Origin: Paenibacillaceae bacterium UBA6304
Lineage (GTDB): Bacteria > Bacillota > Bacilli > Paenibacillales > Paenibacillaceae
Direction: 5' to 3'
Length of the DNA stretch: 5,933 nt
NCBI GenBank assembly: GCA_002439285.1
Contig: DJTQ01000218.1
Coordinates: forward strand, 1 to 5,933
Shown here piece by piece: positions 5,458 to 5,933 of the stretch. The first letter of the stretch is position 1. Every line of letters begins with the position of its first letter. Made by a program: the position numbers and the translations under genes. The notes below the pieces were generated by a model. It was not told where the DNA came from and searched no databases. It worked only from the letters and a program-made list of their open reading frames with translations.

Positions 5458-5933
5458 ATGAATAAAATGATTTCGAACGTGTATTGTGTCGGCCGAAATT
5501 ATCGGCTGCATGCCGAAGAACTCGGCAACGAAGTTCCATCCGAACCGATGATCTTTCTGAAGCCTTCCCATGCCGTAGTTTCTATGAAAGGTTCCGGGCT
5601 GGTGCTTCCGGAGAACCGCGGGGAAATTCATTATGAAGCCGAGCTGGTCTTGCGGGTAGGGAGACGGTATGAACCCGGGATGACGGTGGACGAGCTCATT
5701 GATGTTATTGCCTTCGGCATCGATTTCACGCTCCGCGATGTGCAGAACGAACTGAAGAAGAAGGGACAGCCTTGGACGGCCGCTAAAGGTTTTAAGAATT
5801 CGGCGCCGATTACGCCCTACATCGCTTTTCCCGGAGCGGCCGGAACCGCTGAGGAAGATTTTACGCTGCGGAAAAACGGGGAGCTGGTGCAGCGCGGGAA
5901 CATCGGGAAAATGATCTTTTCGCTGCAGCAAAT
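5458..5933 (+). CDS. Fumarylacetoacetate hydrolase family protein (FAHD1-like), 3' end missing
   Basis: The first 158 residues of an enzyme of the FAH superfamily are present before the right edge cuts the frame. Full-length short members have a little over 200 residues, so about a quarter to a half is missing. The enzymes cleave C-C bonds in acylpyruvates, or decarboxylate oxaloacetate or related diacids, with Mg(II) or Mn(II). Conserved stretches are CVGRNY (10-15), SEPMIFLKP (28-36), HYEAEL (58-63, metal ligands E60 and E62), GIDFTLRDVQ (87-96, metal ligand D89) and KKKGQPWTAAKGF (100-112). This pattern closely resembles human FAHD1 from memory, with ligands corresponding to its E68, E70 and D99. 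An acylpyruvase or oxaloacetate decarboxylase activity is therefore more likely than true fumarylacetoacetase. The ATG at 5458 follows a perfect AGGAGG (5444-5449) at 8 nt. It is probably the third gene of the operon, 40 nt after the phosphodiesterase. Confidence 0.92.
   Translation, partial: MNKMISNVYCVGRNYRLHAEELGNEVPSEPMIFLKPSHAVVSMKGSGLVLPENRGEIHYEAELVLRVGRRYEPGMTVDELIDVIAFGIDFTLRDVQNELKKKGQPWTAAKGFKNSAPITPYIAFPGAAGTAEEDFTLRKNGELVQRGNIGKMIFSLQQ

Noticed and set aside
5401..5931. Long open frame on the minus strand (176 codons) opposite the FAH gene
   Set aside because: It lies antisense to a gene with clear family motifs, has no ribosome binding site of note, and its translation (many His, Arg and Phe, no motif) looks like a shadow of the coding strand.

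Overview
The window looks like an ordinary chromosomal segment from a low-to-mid GC Gram-positive bacterium, most likely Paenibacillus or a close relative in the Bacillales. This placement is an inference. It rests on strong AGGAGG-type ribosome binding sites about 8-9 nt from the starts, GTG and TTG starts beside ATG, sigma-A-like promoters, a Bacillus-type hemE-hemH pair, and a ferrochelatase with no C-terminal iron-sulfur cluster cysteines. No rRNA or other taxonomic marker is present.

Layout. (1) Positions 1-759, minus strand: the N-terminal 253 residues of an MdtG-like major facilitator drug exporter, cut by the left edge. (2) Positions 760-948: a divergent intergenic region with one promoter for each side. 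(3) Positions 949-2982, plus strand: hemE and hemH, 27 nt apart, two steps of the coproporphyrin-dependent heme pathway. (4) Positions 2983-3286: a 304-bp gap without a gene. It holds a nested inverted repeat (3018-3165), an intrinsic terminator (3172-3212) and an extended -10 promoter (3223-3231). (5) Positions 3287-5933, plus strand: a second apparent operon. It encodes a membrane-anchored CapA-type metallophosphatase-fold protein, a cytoplasmic glycerophosphodiester phosphodiesterase, and a FAHD1-like fumarylacetoacetate hydrolase family enzyme cut by the right edge. The gaps are 34 and 40 nt, with no terminator between the genes.

How the genes work together. HemE makes coproporphyrinogen III. 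HemH (CpfC in the newer naming) inserts iron into coproporphyrin III once a separate oxidase (HemY/CgoX) has acted. That oxidase gene, third in the Bacillus subtilis hemEHY cluster, is not in this window; its expected place is taken by the repeat and terminator. The second operon mixes an envelope-associated protein, a phosphodiester scavenging enzyme and a small-acid hydrolase or decarboxylase, and no single pathway is evident.

I found no clear undescribed system. The best targets for a second look are the nested inverted repeat after hemH, the absent hemY, and the highly acidic Asn/Gln-rich linker of the CapA-like protein. No tRNA, rRNA, CRISPR array, transposase or prophage gene is visible.
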